Source: Schaalia vaccimaxillae DSM 15804 (GTDB lineage: Bacteria; Actinomycetota; Actinomycetes; Actinomycetales; Actinomycetaceae). From it: a DNA stretch of 64,000 bases. The stretch is from positions 186,001 through 250,000 of the forward strand of contig NZ_ATUX01000006.1 in NCBI RefSeq assembly GCF_000420425.1, in the 5' to 3' direction. Shown piece by piece: positions 63,299-64,000 of this stretch. The position numbers and the translations under genes were made by a program. The number at the start of each line of letters is the position of its first letter. Within the stretch, counting starts at the first letter, position 1. The notes under the pieces were generated by a model. It ran no database searches and was not told the DNA's origin. It saw nothing but the letters and a program-made list of their open reading frames with translations.

Positions 63299-63304
63299 TA
63301 CGTT
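63299..63304 (+). promoter_or_regulatory. Candidate leaderless -10 box for the TrkA-type gene
   Basis: TACGTT (TANNNT) with exactly six bases before the GTG at 63311; no Shine-Dalgarno. Confidence 0.5.
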
Positions 63305-63310
63305 TGTTGC

Positions 63311-63976
63311 GTGCATTTTGTGATTATGGGATGTGGCCGCGTGGGGGCACGCTTGGCCGCCCAATTAGACGCCGACGGCCATTCTGTGGCCGTCATTGAC
63401 GCCGATTCCAAAGCCTTCAACCGACTGCCGTCCGATTTTTCTGGGCGACGAGTCACCGGCCAAGGTATGGATCGCGACACCTTACGCAAAGCGGGCCTCA
63501 AAGACGCCTACGCTTTCGCTGCCGTGTCATCGGGCGACAACTCCAACATCATCTCGGCGCGTGTGGCCAGAGAAGTGTTTCACGTCGAACGCGTCGTTGC
63601 CCGAATTTATGATCCAACCCGCGCGTTCGTCTACGAGCGCCTCGGAATCCCCACGGTGGCCTCAGTCAAACGCACCACCGAGTCCGTCATGCGCCGCCTA
63701 CTCCCACCCGACGCGGCCGTAACCTGGACGCACCCCACAGGCGAGGTCTCCCTGGTCAATGCCACCCCCGCGCCGAGTTGGTACGGCGTGGCCTTCCCCA
63801 CCGTTGAAGAGTTGACGGGATGCAGGATCGCCTTTGCCTCGCGTCTAGGGTCGATTAAACCCGCGTCCAATGATCTGGTTGTCCAAGAGCACGATCAGTT
63901 GTACTTCGCGGTGTCTGGGACGGACTCGTCTCAATTGCGCGACGTTTTAACAGCTGCTCCCCAGTTGGAGGCATGA
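63311..63976 (+). CDS. trkA: TrkA-family potassium uptake regulatory protein
   Basis: 221 residues. An N-terminal RCK/Rossmann domain has IMGCGRVGARLAAQLDADG and the acidic AVIDAD that binds the nucleotide ribose, and a C-terminal TrkA-C domain is present. It gates a potassium channel or importer in response to nucleotides. A second TrkA-type gene starts one base after its stop, as in the ceoB-ceoC pairs of mycobacteria, and the KimA-like gene is divergent. The GTG start fits a leaderless transcript. Confidence 0.9.
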   Translation: MHFVIMGCGRVGARLAAQLDADGHSVAVIDADSKAFNRLPSDFSGRRVTGQGMDRDTLRKAGLKDAYAFAAVSSGDNSNIISARVAREVFHVERVVARIYDPTRAFVYERLGIPTVASVKRTTESVMRRLLPPDAAVTWTHPTGEVSLVNATPAPSWYGVAFPTVEELTGCRIAFASRLGSIKPASNDLVVQEHDQLYFAVSGTDSSQLRDVLTAAPQLEA

Positions 63977-63977
63977 C

Positions 63978-64000
63978 ATGAAGATCGTCATCGCAGGTGC
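63978..64000 (+). CDS. Second TrkA-family protein, 5' end only
   Basis: ATG at 63978, one base after the trkA stop, opens a frame translating to MKIVIAG before the window ends. This is the usual start of TrkA Rossmann domains, so the gene is probably the partner of the upstream trkA. Only seven full codons are visible. Confidence 0.6.

Noticed and set aside
1-64000. CRISPR array, prophage, transposase, rRNA
   Set aside because: None seen: no regularly spaced repeats, no phage or transposase proteins, and no rRNA sequence on either strand.

Overview
The window is 64 kb of chromosome from an actinobacterium, most likely a member of the Actinomycetaceae (inference from content; species not identifiable by eye). 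The evidence is mid-50s GC by eye, many GTG starts, TANNNT -10 boxes placed 6-7 nt before start codons without a Shine-Dalgarno (leaderless style), and actinobacterial gene order: thrS-HIT-pgsA-patA-pimA, glgA/glgC divergent, glnA2-glnE, DUF3000-RNase D, ruvCAB next to yajC-secDF-apt-relA. A mevalonate-pathway end (phosphomevalonate kinase, type 2 IPP isomerase) at the left edge fits some Actinomycetaceae better than the MEP-using majority of the phylum. Coding density is high. I see no prophage, IS element, CRISPR array, rRNA or integron.

Layout. 1-1509 (+): end of a phosphomevalonate kinase and fni. 1705-3371 (-): TctA-like permease with a small membrane partner. 3497-5776 (-): DEAD-box RNA helicase. 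6049-10704 (-): hisS followed by two coupled dynamin-like membrane GTPases. 10815-12934 (-): metallo-beta-lactamase-fold hydrolase and a DUF349 coiled-coil protein. 13083-19563 (-): yajC-secD-secF-apt-relA. 19700-22880 (-): yebC and ruvCAB. 22985-25532: SixA-type phosphatase, a small Cys/His protein (+), a SatD-family gene with a membrane partner, and a phosphoglycerate-mutase-like phosphatase. 25539-29818 (-): glnA2-glnE. 29846-33297 (-): SPFH protein, NfeD, ABC ATPase, glycogen synthase. 33463-35375 (+): glgC-serB. 35400-43159 (-): eight genes overlapping by 1-4 nt, thrS-HIT-pgsA-patA-pimA-LemA-like-PrsW-NUDIX, a phosphatidylinositol-mannoside operon. 43258-45552 (-): FemAB-type transferase and ATP-grasp ligase, probably peptidoglycan cross-bridge enzymes. 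45690-46151 (-): five tRNAs. 46318-48429 (+): glgX. 48434-49495 (-): second FemAB protein. 49654-55392 (+): DUF3000, RNase D, S9 peptidase, ClC transporter. 55488-58178 (-): aconitase. 58179-59576: an AT-richer patch with an SGNH hydrolase and a small membrane protein. 59786-64000: RNA methyltransferase, KimA-like potassium importer and two TrkA-type regulatory proteins (the second cut by the window end).

How the genes work together. Several blocks build or service the envelope: PI and PIM synthesis, Fem/ATP-grasp bridge formation, the SecDF-YajC accessory complex, and SPFH/NfeD and PrsW membrane quality control. Others handle carbon storage (glgA, glgC, glgX), nitrogen (glnA2, glnE), stringent response (relA), recombination (ruvABC) and potassium (KimA-like, TrkA). 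The most unusual points are the FemX plus ATP-grasp pair beside tRNA-Gly genes, a LemA-like/NUDIX pair apparently split by a PrsW protease gene, a 72-bp imperfect palindrome at 55404-55475, several operator-like palindromes, and the recurrent leaderless promoters. I did not find a clearly new multi-gene system.
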